Origin: Neisseriaceae bacterium JH1-16
Lineage (GTDB): Bacteria > Pseudomonadota > Gammaproteobacteria > Burkholderiales > Chromobacteriaceae
Assembly (NCBI GenBank): GCA_025989215.1
Contig: JAPDNP010000001.1
Span: 496,001 to 560,000, forward strand
Reading direction: 5' to 3'
Length of the DNA stretch: 64,000 nt
The position numbers and the translations under genes are program-made. Within the stretch, counting starts at the first letter, position 1. The number at the start of each line of letters is the position of its first letter. Of this stretch, positions 17,467 through 27,034 are shown piece by piece. The notes under the pieces were generated by a model. That model was not told where the DNA came from. It ran no database searches and was given only the letters and a program-made list of their open reading frames with translations.

Positions 17467-17498
17467 GTTGTTGTTCAGCGTGTACTGCGCGATGCGAA

Positions 17499-18368
17499 TT
17501 ACAACTCGGTGCGCAGGGTCCACAGCTCGGGAAACAGCACTACATCGAGCATCTTTCTCAGGTAACTCACTCCCTCGGTGCCACCCGTGCCTTTCTTGAA
17601 GCCGATGACGCGTTCCACCGTGCTGACATGGCGGAAGCGCCACTGGCGGAACGAGTCTTCGAGGTCGACCAGTTTTTCGCCCAGCGCGTAGAGCTCCCAG
17701 TGCTGCTGCGGGTGGCGATAGACCTCCAGCCAGGCGGCTTCGACGGAGGCATTGCCAGTGATCGGTTGGCTCCAGTCGCGCTCTAGACAGACCGCATCGA
17801 TGGCAAAGCCGCGGCGGGCCATCAGGCGCAGGGATTCATCGTAGAGCGACGGGGTATGCAGCGCCTGCTCCAATACCTCCATGTGTTCGGGACGGTGTGC
17901 ATGCGGGCGCAGCATGGCGCGGTTCTTGTTGCCGAGCATGAATTCGATTTCCCGGTACTGATAGGACTGGAAACCCGACGACATGCCCAGATACGGCCGC
18001 ATCGCCGAGTACTCGGATGGGGTGAGGGTGGCGAGCACGCTCCAGGCCTGTACCAGCTGGTCGAAGATGCGCGAGACGCGGGCCAGCATCTTGAAGGCGG
18101 GCTCGGTGTCGTCCTGCTTGATCGCTTCGCGCGCCGCGTGCATCTCGTGCAGCATCAGCTTCATCCACAGTTCGGAGGTCTGGTGCTGGACGATGAACAG
18201 CAGCTCGTTGTGATCCGGCGAGCGCGGGTGTTGTGCAGTGAGGATCTGGTCGAGACCGAGATAGTCGCCGTAACTCATGTCTGACGAGAAATCCATCTGG
18301 GCGTCGTGCCACTTGGCGTCCTGGGCGCCTTGCGGTGTAGGGCGCTGGTCGGAAAATGGGCAGCTCAT
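17499..18368 (-). CDS. kynA: Tryptophan 2,3-dioxygenase
   Basis: Heme enzyme that opens the indole ring of L-tryptophan to N-formylkynurenine, the first step of the kynurenine pathway. The 289-residue protein has the family blocks [39 protein letters not shown] with the heme-pocket His, [39 protein letters not shown], and the heme-ligand/substrate region [26 protein letters not shown] near the C-terminus. The start at 18368 follows GGAGC. Neighbours are a permease and kynU/kynB on the same strand, forming a tryptophan-use cluster. Confidence 0.96.
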   Translation of the reverse strand: MSCPFSDQRPTPQGAQDAKWHDAQMDFSSDMSYGDYLGLDQILTAQHPRSPDHNELLFIVQHQTSELWMKLMLHEMHAAREAIKQDDTEPAFKMLARVSRIFDQLVQAWSVLATLTPSEYSAMRPYLGMSSGFQSYQYREIEFMLGNKNRAMLRPHAHRPEHMEVLEQALHTPSLYDESLRLMARRGFAIDAVCLERDWSQPITGNASVEAAWLEVYRHPQQHWELYALGEKLVDLEDSFRQWRFRHVSTVERVIGFKKGTGGTEGVSYLRKMLDVVLFPELWTLRTEL

Positions 18369-18538
18369 TGATCGGGCTCCAGTTGATTGAATGGGTCGAC
18401 GAGTGAAGTTTGTCGTGGCGGTCTGCATGACCTGCCTTGTTCCGGCGGCCAGCGCAGCAGTTGGCCGTCATCGCTTCGATGAACCCCAAAGGCCCGCCGG
18501 AAACGACGGGCCCTCAGGCTCTGCTTCTTTACTTCATG

Positions 18539-19939
18539 CTAGTTCTGCGCTGCGCGCTGGGCGTGCAGCGTCTTGCGGAAGAACAAGCCATACACCACGC
18601 ACAGCACCAGCAGGAACGGAATACCGAACACCAGGGTCATTCTGAACACATCCGTGAAGGCGGTGGTGATGAGGATTGCCAGCAGCAGTGCGGCCCCCGT
18701 CAGCGTCGTCGCCGGGAAGTACTTCATGCGGAACGACAGCGGGGCACCGCCCAGGCGGTCATGATGGCGGCGGAAGAAGTAGTGGGTCACGAAGATCATC
18801 AGCCAGGTGAAGATGGCGCCGAACATCGAAATGGCCATCATCAAGGTGAACGATTGCTCCGGGTAGAGGATGTTCAGCACGGTGGCCAGTGCAATGCCGC
18901 CGGTCGACATCAACAGCGCATTTAGCGGAATGCCGCGCCGGGTCAGGCGACCCATGCTGGCCGGGGCGTGGCCGGCACGGGACAGGCTGAACATCATGCG
19001 GGTGGTGATGTAGAGCTGGCTGTTCATCGCCGACAGCGCCGCGATCAGCACGATGAAGTTGATCACGCCGGCTGCACCCGGAATGCCCAGCACCTGCATC
19101 ACCTTCACGAACGGGCTGCCGCTTTGCCCGGCCTGGTTCCACGGCACGATGGCCAGGATCAGCGCCAGCGACATCAGGTAGAAGACGGCCAGGCGCAACA
19201 TCGTGGCTCGGAATGCGTGTTTTACCGCCTTCTCTGGGTCGTCGGCTTCACCCGCCGCCACTGCGATCATCTCGATGCTGAGGTAGCTGAAGATCGACAC
19301 GATCACGGCTATCCACATGCCGGAGATCCCGTGCGGAAAGAAGCCCTGATGCGCCCAGTAGTGCTGGAGGCCGTATTGCGGATTGCCGGAGGCGAATACC
19401 ACATAGATGCCCAGCATGATGAAGGCCACGATGGCCAGCACCTTGATCGTCGAGAACCAGTACTCGACGGTGCCGAACGCCTTCACGCTGGTGGCATTGG
19501 TCGCGACCAGCACCGCCGAGAACGAGGCGATCCACAACCAGGACGGCACCGACGGGAACCAGTACTTCATATAGACCGCCACCGCAGTCACCTCGGTGCC
19601 GACGGCCAGCACGATGCAGGCCCAATAGGCATAGCGCACCAGGAAACCCGCCAGCGGGCTGATGTAGTACTCGGCGAAGGCGCCGAACGACCCCGAGGTG
19701 GAGTGCGCCACCGTCATTTCCGCCAGGCAACCCATCAGCAGCAGGGTGATCAGGCCGCCGATCGCATAGCTGATCAGCACGCTGGGGCCGGCAAAGCCGA
19801 TGGCGAAGCTGCTGCCCAGGAACAGCCCGGTGCCGACCGCGCCGCCGATGGCGATCATGCTCATTTGCCCGGCGCTGAGGCGGCGGTGCAGGCCCTGCTC
19901 GCGCTGGGCTATCTGCTCGAATCCTCTCGATTGGCTCAT
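18539..19939 (-). CDS. Amino acid permease (APC superfamily), probable aromatic amino acid/tryptophan uptake
   Basis: 466-residue, 12-helix inner-membrane permease. The AAT-family start is clear: LHRRLSAGQMSMIAIGGAVGTGLFLGSS (about residues 17-44), then CLAEMTVAHSTSGSFGAFAEYYISPLAGF and SYLSIEMIAVAAGEADDPEKAVKHAF. The location between kynA and kynU suggests it imports tryptophan or kynurenine; this is from context, since the closest general families (AroP, GabP, ProY) cannot be separated by eye. AAAGGAGAAAACAG lies before the ATG. Confidence 0.88.
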   Translation of the reverse strand: MSQSRGFEQIAQREQGLHRRLSAGQMSMIAIGGAVGTGLFLGSSFAIGFAGPSVLISYAIGGLITLLLMGCLAEMTVAHSTSGSFGAFAEYYISPLAGFLVRYAYWACIVLAVGTEVTAVAVYMKYWFPSVPSWLWIASFSAVLVATNATSVKAFGTVEYWFSTIKVLAIVAFIMLGIYVVFASGNPQYGLQHYWAHQGFFPHGISGMWIAVIVSIFSYLSIEMIAVAAGEADDPEKAVKHAFRATMLRLAVFYLMSLALILAIVPWNQAGQSGSPFVKVMQVLGIPGAAGVINFIVLIAALSAMNSQLYITTRMMFSLSRAGHAPASMGRLTRRGIPLNALLMSTGGIALATVLNILYPEQSFTLMMAISMFGAIFTWLMIFVTHYFFRRHHDRLGGAPLSFRMKYFPATTLTGAALLLAILITTAFTDVFRMTLVFGIPFLLVLCVVYGLFFRKTLHAQRAAQN

Positions 19940-19986
19940 CTGTTTTCTCCTTTGTATTGGTATTTTTATGGTTTTGGGTACTGCGT

Positions 19987-21237
19987 TCAGGTCACCGAGG
20001 TGCGCTCTTTGAACTCGGGTTTATCCCAGCTGCGGCTGTCCAGGATGTCCTTGAGGATGTCCACCGCGTTCCAGACGTCGGCATAGCCGAGATACAGCGG
20101 GGTAATGCCGAAGCGCAGCACTTCCGGTTCGCGGTAATCGCCGATCACGCCGCGCGCGATCAGCGCCTGCATCACCGCGAAGCCCTCGGGGTGCCGGAAG
20201 CTGACATGGCTGCCGCGTTTCTGATGGTCGCGCGGGGTGACGAGGGTCAGCGGATGGCCCTTGCAGCGCTCTTCGACCAGCGCGATGAACAGGTCGGTCA
20301 GCGCCAGCGACTTGGCGCGCAGCTGGTCCATATCGGCTTCGAGTGCCACGTCCAGGCCGCATTCGACCAGCGACATCGACAGGATAGGCTGGGTGCCGCA
20401 CAGGAAGCGGCGGATGCCGGTGGCCGGTTGATACTCGGTCGCCATGTCGAACGGGCGCTGGTGGCCCCACCAACCGGACAGCGGCTGCCAGAAGCGGTCC
20501 TGATGGCGTTGCGACACCCAGATGAAGGCCGGCGAACCCGGTCCACCGTTCAGGTACTTGTAGGTGCAGCCCACCGCGAAGTCGGCATCGGCACCGTTGA
20601 GGTCGACCGGCACCGCGCCGGCGGCGTGCGCCAGGTCCCAGATCGTCAGCACGCCGTACTGGTGAGCCTGTGCGGTGACGGCTGCCATGTCGTACAGCGC
20701 GCCGGTGCGGTAGTTGACGTGCGAGAGCAGCAGCACCGCGACGTCTTCGTCGAGGGCGGCTTCCAGTGGCAGCTCATCATCGATCAGGCGCAGCTCGTAA
20801 CCCTGCTGCAGGAAATCGATCATGCCCTGGATCATGTAGAGGTCGGTCGGGAAGTTGTCGCGTTCCGACACGATCACCCGGCGCTGCGGGCGGGTCTCCT
20901 GCTGGATGCGCAGTGCCGCTGCCAATGCCTTGAACAGGTTGAGCGAGGTGGTGTCGGTGATGACGACCTCATCCTCGTGCGCGCCAAGCAGCTGCCCCAG
21001 CTTGTTGCCCAGGCGCGAAGGCAGTTCGAACCAGTTGGCGGTGTTCCAGCTGCGGATCAGGCCGACGCCCCATTCCTGGTCGATCACCTCGGTGCTGCGG
21101 GCACGAGCGGTGTTGGGCAGCACGCCCAGCGAGTTGCCATCCAGGTAGATGACGCCGTCGGGCAACGAGAATCGCTGCTTGAGCGGGCCCAGCGGATCCC
21201 TCGTGTCTGCTTGTCGACATTCTTCTAGGGTGAACAT
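19987..21237 (-). CDS. kynU: Kynureninase
   Basis: PLP enzyme that cleaves L-kynurenine to anthranilate and L-alanine. It has 416 residues. The family blocks are [94 protein letters not shown], and the PLP lysine in [20 protein letters not shown] (about residue 230). The start at 21237 has AAGGAG at ideal spacing; the frame continues upstream through kynB without meaning. It ends the kynB-kynU pair, 23 bp after kynB. Confidence 0.96.
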   Translation of the reverse strand: MFTLEECRQADTRDPLGPLKQRFSLPDGVIYLDGNSLGVLPNTARARSTEVIDQEWGVGLIRSWNTANWFELPSRLGNKLGQLLGAHEDEVVITDTTSLNLFKALAAALRIQQETRPQRRVIVSERDNFPTDLYMIQGMIDFLQQGYELRLIDDELPLEAALDEDVAVLLLSHVNYRTGALYDMAAVTAQAHQYGVLTIWDLAHAAGAVPVDLNGADADFAVGCTYKYLNGGPGSPAFIWVSQRHQDRFWQPLSGWWGHQRPFDMATEYQPATGIRRFLCGTQPILSMSLVECGLDVALEADMDQLRAKSLALTDLFIALVEERCKGHPLTLVTPRDHQKRGSHVSFRHPEGFAVMQALIARGVIGDYREPEVLRFGITPLYLGYADVWNAVDILKDILDSRSWDKPEFKERTSVT

Positions 21238-21260
21238 GGTGTTTCTCCTTCGGGTAAGAG

Positions 21261-21890
21261 TTAGGGCAGGGTGCGCAGCACGGCGCGGACCGGGCTGGCA
21301 TCGAGGCCCATCAGCTTGAGCGGCAGGGCGATCAGCTCGTAGTCGCCTTCGGGTACGCCGTCGAGTAGAAGGTTTTCCAGGATGGCCATGCCGTGACGCG
21401 CCACCGCGTGGTGAGCGTCCAGCGTCTTGCTGTGTACTGGGTCGAGCGAGGCGGTGTCGACGCCGATCAGCTGCACGCCTTGCTTGCCGAGCCAGTCGAT
21501 CGCGTCGGGGGTCAGGGCCATGAAGTCGTCGTCCCAGTGCTGTAGCGGAAACTGCCGGTAGCTGCGGATTAGCAGGCGTGGAGGCAAGGGGGCATCCGGC
21601 AGGCGGGTCTGCAGATAAGAGAGGGTGAGCAGCGGCCCGGCATCCAGGCAGTGCACTACGCGGCAGGGGCCGAGATAGGCCGCCAGATCGACCTCGCCGG
21701 CGGACAGGCCATCCGGCTGGTAATGCAAGGGGGCATCGGCGTGAGCACCGGTGTGGGTGGACAGGCTCAGGCGCGACACATTGACCGGACAGGCGCCTGA
21801 CAGGCTCCAGGTTCGTTGAGCGTCGAACGGCGTGTCGCCGGGCCAGACCGGCATGTCGGCACACAGTGGCGGGGTGATGTCGTACAGCAT
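21261..21890 (-). CDS. kynB: Kynurenine formamidase
   Basis: Metal-dependent cyclase-family hydrolase of 209 residues that deformylates N-formylkynurenine to kynurenine. The metal-binding motif [16 protein letters not shown] (about residues 45-60) is diagnostic, with [19 protein letters not shown] at the N-terminus and [19 protein letters not shown] in the middle. The ATG at 21890 is used, with AGGAG 8 bases upstream; an in-frame TTG two codons earlier is less likely. It is first in the operon that runs to kynU and probably to the permease and kynA. Confidence 0.95.
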   Translation of the reverse strand: MLYDITPPLCADMPVWPGDTPFDAQRTWSLSGACPVNVSRLSLSTHTGAHADAPLHYQPDGLSAGEVDLAAYLGPCRVVHCLDAGPLLTLSYLQTRLPDAPLPPRLLIRSYRQFPLQHWDDDFMALTPDAIDWLGKQGVQLIGVDTASLDPVHSKTLDAHHAVARHGMAILENLLLDGVPEGDYELIALPLKLMGLDASPVRAVLRTLP

Positions 21891-22029
21891 CTGCAAGGCT
21901 CCTGGCGGTGCGGGAAACTGTCACTATCCTAGCACCGAGCCTTCGCGCCAAAATTGCAAGTTCGGTTTGCGGTTTGCCGATTTTTCGCAGAATATTCGAT
22001 TTTGTTCGCGACTACGATTGGATTCTGCG

Positions 22030-22503
22030 ATGCAAGTCGATGCTATCGATTGGCGCATTCTGGCAGCGCTGCAAGACAATGGACGCCTCAGCAACCAGGA
22101 CCTGGCCGACAAGGTGGCGCTGTCGCCATCCGCCTGCCTGCGGCGGGTGCGCGCGCTGGAGGAGAACGGGCTGATCCGGGGTTATCGCGCCGAACTGGAC
22201 GCGCTGAAATTGGGCTTCGAGCTGGAGGCGATGGTGCATATCACGATGGATCGCTCACGCGAGGATTGGCACGAACGCTTCCAGTCGCAGATCAATCAGT
22301 TCGACGAGGTGACCGCTGCCTATGTGGTCAGTGGGCCGACTAATTACGTGCTGCATGTGCGTACCCACAACCTGACGGCGTTCTCCAATTTCATCGTCGA
22401 GAAGCTGAACAAGGTACCCGGGATGCGAGACATCAATTCCTACATCGTGATGAAGAAGATTAAGGACAGACTCGGGCGGTTGCCGATTGGTTTGAAGGAA
22501 TGA
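22030..22503 (+). CDS. kynR: Lrp/AsnC family regulator of kynurenine genes
   Basis: 157-residue feast/famine regulator. The N-terminal HTH reads IDWRILAALQDNGRLSNQDLADKVALSPSACLRRVRALEENGLI (residues 5-48), followed by an AsnC/RAM effector domain (LEAMVHITMD, ELKE-type C-terminus). It is divergent from kynB across 139 bp, the same position as Pseudomonas KynR, which senses kynurenine and activates kynB. The intergenic stretch is A/T-rich with repeated TTCG/TTTGC words that may bind Lrp octamers. Confidence 0.88.
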   Translation: MQVDAIDWRILAALQDNGRLSNQDLADKVALSPSACLRRVRALEENGLIRGYRAELDALKLGFELEAMVHITMDRSREDWHERFQSQINQFDEVTAAYVVSGPTNYVLHVRTHNLTAFSNFIVEKLNKVPGMRDINSYIVMKKIKDRLGRLPIGLKE

Positions 22504-23146
22504 AATTGGTTACGCAATAATTAGGTGTGTGATGGTGTCGGCATGGTTGACTTCAGCGATGCCCGACAATAGGTAAGACCAGACGAGGCCCAAGCGGGCC
22601 TCTTTCCGTTTGTGTGCTGATATGAAGAGCTGGCGGACCTACGAGACGATGTTCTTCAGCGATTTGGATGGTTGTGGCATAGGTTGTTAACCAGCGGTTT
22701 TGAGTTAAGACCAGTATGTTTTAGGGATTCCCCTGAGATCCTGTGGAGTAAAATACTTTTTTTATTCATTCAGTTACCGCGAGTGCTGTGGTTATTTTTG
22801 ATTGTGTGTCAACAATTCCATTGTACTGTCGTTAAGCATATCATCGAAGGTTGAACTGCCCATGCATGACTCACTGTTTTGGCACGGAGCCGTTTGACTT
22901 CTTCCGCAGATAGCTCAAGCTTCTCGACTTACTGCTTCAATTTGGACCTGTTGGTCAAATTGGTCATGTATGTCTTTCTATAAAAATTGAAGCTTCATTC
23001 ATTTAAGTAGAAATTGCCATAATCATTTGTATGGTTCTACAGAAGTAAGGCTTTTTGTATTTCCAGAGAATGACAAGTGGGTTTATTGGTATGTCAATGC
23101 TTGTGATTCGAAATTGACAGTATCAATTATTCAGATAGGGGGAACT
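22504..23146. other. AT-rich non-coding stretch
   Basis: Contains the kynR terminator and otherwise no supported gene. A 60-codon frame at 22672 lacks a ribosome-binding site and family resemblance. Base composition drops sharply here compared with both sides, consistent with acquired DNA that includes the next gene. Confidence 0.5.
22585..22607 (+). terminator. kynR terminator
   Basis: GAGGCCC, loop AAGC, GGGCCTC, then TTTCC. It lies 82 bp past the kynR stop. Confidence 0.75.
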
Positions 23147-23887
23147 ATGAAATTTGCAGCTATTGCTGGGTACTGTTTGACATTGCTTTCGCCCATCGCA
23201 CTCGCTACTGATATATCCGCTATGCACATCAATGACGCAGTGGATGGAGTTTTTGAGATAGGTGGTACGAGTTATCAACTCCCTCCTGGAGAGTGGAGGG
23301 TTGTGTCACGATCTGATTCGATGATGACTTCGCATGCAGCTGGAGATATACCAGTAGCAAACGCTCTTTTTGTTCAGAAAAAGGGTGGAAACCTCATTGC
23401 GATGCTGAGATTTGTTGGCAATGAAGGTAATACCTATTCCAAGGCTTGGACGTCTGATCCTTGCGGGGTTACAAATAAAAATACGTACTTTAAGGAAACG
23501 TTCAGTAGTTCCTATAGCATGCCAGAGTGCCTCTTTACAAAGGCTGTAACTGGATTTTTGACAGCCCCCGGTGGCTACTGGGGGGATGCTGCGAGGTGGC
23601 TAGAAACCAATCAGGTTAAAACACCAGCGACAGCGATTGTCACGGACTACTCATATTATAATGGAAAAGGTTTTGTCCATGTGTCGTTCTGGTTTGATCC
23701 TGATGTTTCAGGTATTAAATCAGATCCGACACGAAACTACAGTGAGAGCAACTGGTTTCCAAATAGGTTGGATGATAAGAAAAAATCTTACTTAGCTAAG
23801 CTGGAAGAGTGGTCACGAGGTATGGCGGTTAGTGTCAGAAAATCTTACCGAGGCGATCTAGTAGCAATCCCCCAGCTCCCTGAGTAA
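23147..23887 (+). CDS. Secreted hypothetical protein, AT-rich gene
   Basis: 246-residue protein with a clear signal peptide (MKFAAIAGYCLTLLSPIALA, cleaved near residue 20). The mature part has mixed beta character, three cysteines (two of them in SDPCGVTNK and SMPECLF, possibly a disulfide) and no motif I recognise. The start at 23147 follows AGGGGG; an upstream in-frame ATG at 23027 would bury the signal peptide. Its codon use is strikingly AT-rich compared with kynR and catA on either side, so it was probably acquired horizontally. A strong terminator follows. Confidence 0.75.
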   Translation: MKFAAIAGYCLTLLSPIALATDISAMHINDAVDGVFEIGGTSYQLPPGEWRVVSRSDSMMTSHAAGDIPVANALFVQKKGGNLIAMLRFVGNEGNTYSKAWTSDPCGVTNKNTYFKETFSSSYSMPECLFTKAVTGFLTAPGGYWGDAARWLETNQVKTPATAIVTDYSYYNGKGFVHVSFWFDPDVSGIKSDPTRNYSESNWFPNRLDDKKKSYLAKLEEWSRGMAVSVRKSYRGDLVAIPQLPE

Positions 23888-23910
23888 ATTTCCCCGCAAT
23901 GTAGTGATGA

Positions 23911-23943
23911 CAAAGCGCTGCCCATGGCAGCGCTTTGTTTTTT
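23911..23943 (+). terminator. Strong intrinsic terminator of the secreted-protein gene
   Basis: CAAAGCGCTGCC, loop CAT, GGCAGCGCTTTG, then TTTTTT. A 12-bp perfect stem 24 bp past the stop codon. Confidence 0.93.
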
Positions 23944-23954
23944 AAAGTGCCCGG

Positions 23955-23996
23955 TCGAAGGTTGGCCGAAAGCGACATTCTTCGGCCAACCTTCGA
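23955..23996. repeat. Inverted pair of the GTTGGCCGAA word forming a 16-bp hairpin
   Basis: TCGAAGGTTGGCCGAA (23955-23970) and TTCGGCCAACCTTCGA (23981-23996) are perfectly complementary around a 10-base loop. It lies between the convergent secreted-protein gene and catA, 9 bp from the catA stop. This mirrors the paired uptake sequences that act as terminators in Neisseria. For catA (minus strand) it would be the terminator hairpin. Confidence 0.88.
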
Positions 23997-24005
23997 TCTA
24001 GCGCA

Positions 24006-24926
24006 TCACGCGCTGGCGCGGGCACGCTCGACTTCGGCGGCGGGCGCGGCGACGTTGTCGCCGTACAGGCGGAAGTCGAAGTCGATCGACGCGAACGGCT
24101 TGGTCAGCTGGCGGCGGTCGAGCTCCGCCGGGTCGCTGATGCGCTGCACCGCCGGCACCAGGCCCTCACGGCTGGCGAAGGCGAAGTCGTCCCACAGGTA
24201 TTCGTCGCCGTCGATATTGATCTGGGTGGTCAGCTTGCGATGGCCTTCGGCCGACACGAAGAAGTGGATGTGCGCCGGGCGGCGGCCGTGGCGGCCGAGC
24301 AGAGTCAACAGGCGCTGGGTGGTGCCTTGCGGCGGACAGCCGTAGCCCATCGGCACGATGCTGCGGAACTGGTAGCGGCCGTTGGCGTCGGTGACGATGG
24401 TGCGGCGTAGGTGGAAATCGGGCTGGCTCTTGTCGAAGAACGAGTAGTTGCCCAACAGGTTGGCGTGCCACACCTCGACCGTGGCGTTCGGCAGCGGCGC
24501 ACCGTTCACGTCGTAGACGGTGCCCTGCATGAACAGCACCTCGGCCTGGTCCGCCTCGCTGCCGTCGTCGAGGCGGGCGAAACCGATGCTCGAAGGCGCG
24601 CCGGCCACGTACAGCGGGCCCTCGATGGTGCGCGGGGTGCCGCCGGTGAGGCCGAGCTTGGCTTCGGCCTCGTCGGCGCGGATGTCGATGAAGCGCTCCA
24701 GGCCAATGCCCGGGGCGAGCAGGCCCAGTTCGTGGCTGGCGCCGGCTTCGGCCAGGTACTCCAGGCCCTTCCAGATTTCGCTCGGCTGCAGGTCCAGGTC
24801 TTCAATGGCCTTGAACAGGTCGCCGACCAGGCGCACCACCACTTGCTGCACGCGCGGGTTCGCTTCGCCGGTGGCGGTGTCGATCAGAAAGCTCTGTACC
24901 AGTGCGTCGATTTCAGCGTGGGTCAT
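24006..24926 (-). CDS. catA: Catechol 1,2-dioxygenase
   Basis: Non-heme Fe(III) intradiol dioxygenase cleaving catechol to cis,cis-muconate. It has 306 residues: an N-terminal helical linker domain (residues 1-100), then the catalytic beta-sandwich from LYVAGAPSS, with VEVWHANLLGNYSFFD, and iron ligands in PMGYGCPPQG and RRPAHIHFFVSAEGH (His-x-His), the classic intradiol signature. It is last in the catB-catC-catA order on the minus strand. It receives catechol from AntABC encoded divergently. Confidence 0.95.
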   Translation of the reverse strand: MTHAEIDALVQSFLIDTATGEANPRVQQVVVRLVGDLFKAIEDLDLQPSEIWKGLEYLAEAGASHELGLLAPGIGLERFIDIRADEAEAKLGLTGGTPRTIEGPLYVAGAPSSIGFARLDDGSEADQAEVLFMQGTVYDVNGAPLPNATVEVWHANLLGNYSFFDKSQPDFHLRRTIVTDANGRYQFRSIVPMGYGCPPQGTTQRLLTLLGRHGRRPAHIHFFVSAEGHRKLTTQINIDGDEYLWDDFAFASREGLVPAVQRISDPAELDRRQLTKPFASIDFDFRLYGDNVAAPAAEVERARASA

Positions 24927-25021
24927 GTCTCTATTCCTTCTCTGTACTTGTCGCTAGGGATGCGTCGCGCTGTCTTGAGGCAGTGCTGAGCGCGTTGACT
25001 GCGGGTGGGTGAAACAGACAA

Positions 25022-25312
25022 TCAGCGGTCGTCGTCCCGGATCGAAGACGGGTGGCGGCACAGCGGCATTACCTCGATCTTCATGTACGGAAACAGCGGC
25101 AGGGTGGAGACGAGCGTGTGCAGCTCGTCCACGCTGTCGACGTCGAAGATGCTGACGTTCGAGTACTGGCCGCCGATGCGCCACAGGTGGCGCCACTTGC
25201 CCTGCGCCTGCAGCGCCTGCGACTGGGCTTTCTCGACGGCCTTCAGCTCGGCGGCCTGATCGGCCGGCATCGCTGGCGGCAGCTGTACATCCATTCGTAC
25301 GTGAAACAGCAT
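25022..25312 (-). CDS. catC: Muconolactone delta-isomerase
   Basis: Small decameric enzyme of 96 residues converting muconolactone to 3-oxoadipate enol-lactone. MLFHVRMDVQLPPAMPADQAAELKAVEKA and LWRIGGQYSNVSIFDV are near-invariant in CatC, and the ending LPLFPYMKIEVMPLCRHPSS matches the usual C-terminus. The start at 25312 is selected because the CatC N-terminus begins there, with AAGGAGT upstream. It lies 95 bp upstream of catA and 135 bp downstream of catB. Confidence 0.96.
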   Translation of the reverse strand: MLFHVRMDVQLPPAMPADQAAELKAVEKAQSQALQAQGKWRHLWRIGGQYSNVSIFDVDSVDELHTLVSTLPLFPYMKIEVMPLCRHPSSIRDDDR

Positions 25313-25447
25313 GGTGGGACTCCTTGTGGGGTGGGGGGCTGCGCTCGCAAAACCCAGCGCAGCGGTACCGGCTAGGCGCGCGGCCGCAGGCAGTGCAGGT
25401 AGTACGACAAGGCAGCGCAATAACGCTGGTAGGGTTTATTGGTGGCG

Positions 25448-26554
25448 CTAGCGGCGCAGGGCGGCCAGCTTGTCGCGGTCGATCTGAATACCCAGGCCCG
25501 GACCGCTCGGCACTTGCAGCATGAAGTCGCGGTACACGAGCGGCTCGGTCAAGATTTCCTCGGTCAGCAGCAGTGGACCGAACAGCTCGGTGCCGAAGCT
25601 CAGGTCGCCGAAGGTGGCAAACACATGGGCGGACGCGGCGGTGCCGATGGCGCCTTCCAGCATCGTGCCGCCGTAGAGACCGATGCCGGCGAGCCCGGCG
25701 ATGGCAGCCACCTGCTGGGCGGGGATCAGCCCGCCGGACTGGGCGATCTTCACCGCGAACACGTCGGCGTCGCCCTCCTTGGCAAATTCGAAGGCGCTGA
25801 GCGGGCCGTGCAACGCTTCGTCGGCCATCATCGGCACAGCGAACTGGCGTGCCAGGCGGGCGAGGCCGGCCCGGTTTTCGGCGCGCACCGGCTGTTCGAT
25901 CAGGTCGACGCCGCCGGCCTGTAGCGCGGCGATGCCGTTGACCGCATCGAGCTCGCTCCACGCCTGGTTCACATCCACCCGCACGCTCACCGCGTCGCCG
26001 AGCGCCTTTTTGATCGCCAGCACGTGTGCCACGTCCTCGGCCACCGGGCGCAGGCCGATCTTCAGTTTGAAGATGCGGTGGCGACGCGCTTCGAGCATCG
26101 CCTCGGCTTCGGCGATGTCCTTCTGGGTGTCGCCGCTCGCCAGCGTCCAGGCCACCGGCAGCGCGTCGCGCAGTCGGCCGCCCAGCAGCTCGGACAGCGG
26201 AATATTCAGCCGGCGTGCCTGCGCATCGAGCAGCGCCGTTTCCAGCGCGCACTTGGCGAAGCGGTTGCCCTGGATGGTCTTGCGCACCTTGGCCATCGCC
26301 GCTGCCACATTGCGTGCATCCATGCCGATCAGCAGCGGCGCGATGTGGGTGTCGATGTTGACCTTGACGCTCTCCGGGCTCTCTTCGCCGTAGTTGAGAC
26401 CGCCGATGGTGGTGGCCTCGCCCCAGCCCTCGATGCCGTCTTCGCACAGCACCCGCACCAGTACCAGCGTCTGGGTGTTCATGGTGGCGACCGACAGCTT
26501 GTGCGGGCGGATGGTGGGCACATCGGCCAGGATGGTTTCGATGGAGCGGATCAT
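25448..26554 (-). CDS. catB: Muconate cycloisomerase
   Basis: Mn-dependent enolase-superfamily enzyme of 368 residues that lactonises cis,cis-muconate. The KxK base is in HRIFKLKIGLRPV (about residues 165-170), metal ligands in RVDVNQAWSE, DLIEQPV and MADEAL, and the distal Lys in DVFAVKIAQSGGL. GGLNYGEESPESVKVNID in the capping domain matches CatB. It is first gene of the cat cluster, divergent from antA across about 480 bp. No CatR-type LysR gene accompanies it, so control probably comes from AntR or the IclR protein. Confidence 0.95.
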   Translation of the reverse strand: MIRSIETILADVPTIRPHKLSVATMNTQTLVLVRVLCEDGIEGWGEATTIGGLNYGEESPESVKVNIDTHIAPLLIGMDARNVAAAMAKVRKTIQGNRFAKCALETALLDAQARRLNIPLSELLGGRLRDALPVAWTLASGDTQKDIAEAEAMLEARRHRIFKLKIGLRPVAEDVAHVLAIKKALGDAVSVRVDVNQAWSELDAVNGIAALQAGGVDLIEQPVRAENRAGLARLARQFAVPMMADEALHGPLSAFEFAKEGDADVFAVKIAQSGGLIPAQQVAAIAGLAGIGLYGGTMLEGAIGTAASAHVFATFGDLSFGTELFGPLLLTEEILTEPLVYRDFMLQVPSGPGLGIQIDRDKLAALRR

Positions 26555-26869
26555 GACGGTGCGGCGTCCTTGCAGAAGTTGGCGCTAGGCGGTGCCTTCG
26601 CGCTTGGCAGCGGCGGGTGGCATCGGCGTGAGCCTGGCCCGCCGGCGACATTGCCGTGGTAGACGAGACCGATTGAATACCGCTGGCCGCTGGCGGGCTA
26701 TCCGGCTACTTGGGATTTGCTATCCGCTTTTTCCGGGAGTGGAAATGCGCGGGAAAGTGAAAGCCCTTTGAGAAAGCTCGCGCAGCAGCAAGACAGGCAC
26801 GGAGGGTGCATGCCGGCAGGGCGCAGGCCTGGCAAACGGCTCGATAAGATAGGGAAGAGGAGGTACAAG

Positions 26870-26880
26870 GTTGGCCGAAC
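26870..26880 (+). repeat. GTTGGCCGAA word, intergenic copy
   Basis: CAAGGTTGGCCGAAC in the catB/antA gap. Exact 10-base copies counted by hand (start positions): 2843-, 13190+, 14773+, 23961+, 23981-, 26870+, 29251-, 29620+, 29890+, 32006+, 33964+, 34365+, 36697-, 37169-, 44446-, 44809+, 45416-, 46604+, 52806+, 53255-, 59991-, 61467+, 62958-. Nine-base copies: 9996+, 38891+, 40558-, 46476+, 52669+, 56142-. Confidence 0.85.
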
Positions 26881-26903
26881 GGCCGCATGGCCGCATGGCC
26901 GCA
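26881..26903. repeat. GGCCGCAT tandem repeat, about 3 copies
   Basis: GGCCGCAT GGCCGCAT GGCCGCA directly follows the GTTGGCCGAAC word. Confidence 0.8.
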
Positions 26904-27034
26904 CAGAGGCTAGCCAAAAAAACGGATAACGATTGCCAAGTAGTCGGATAGCTCGCGTTTCGCTCCCGGTATTCAATCGCCTTGGACCATTCGATCCATC
27001 GCGAAGCCGTCGCAAGGCGGGAGGAGAAACCATC

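Larger units (their letters stand above)
26555..27034. promoter_or_regulatory. Divergent catB/antA control region
   Basis: 480 bp with no supported gene. It holds one exact copy of the repeated word (26870-26879), a short tandem repeat after it, and several GGATA/TATCC-type half-sites near 26700-26730 and 26925-26950 that could bind an AraC/XylS protein such as AntR. Confidence 0.5.

Noticed and set aside
26881-26903. GGCCGCAT triple repeat as a regulatory array
   Set aside because: Only three short units, probably slippage; no second instance in the window.
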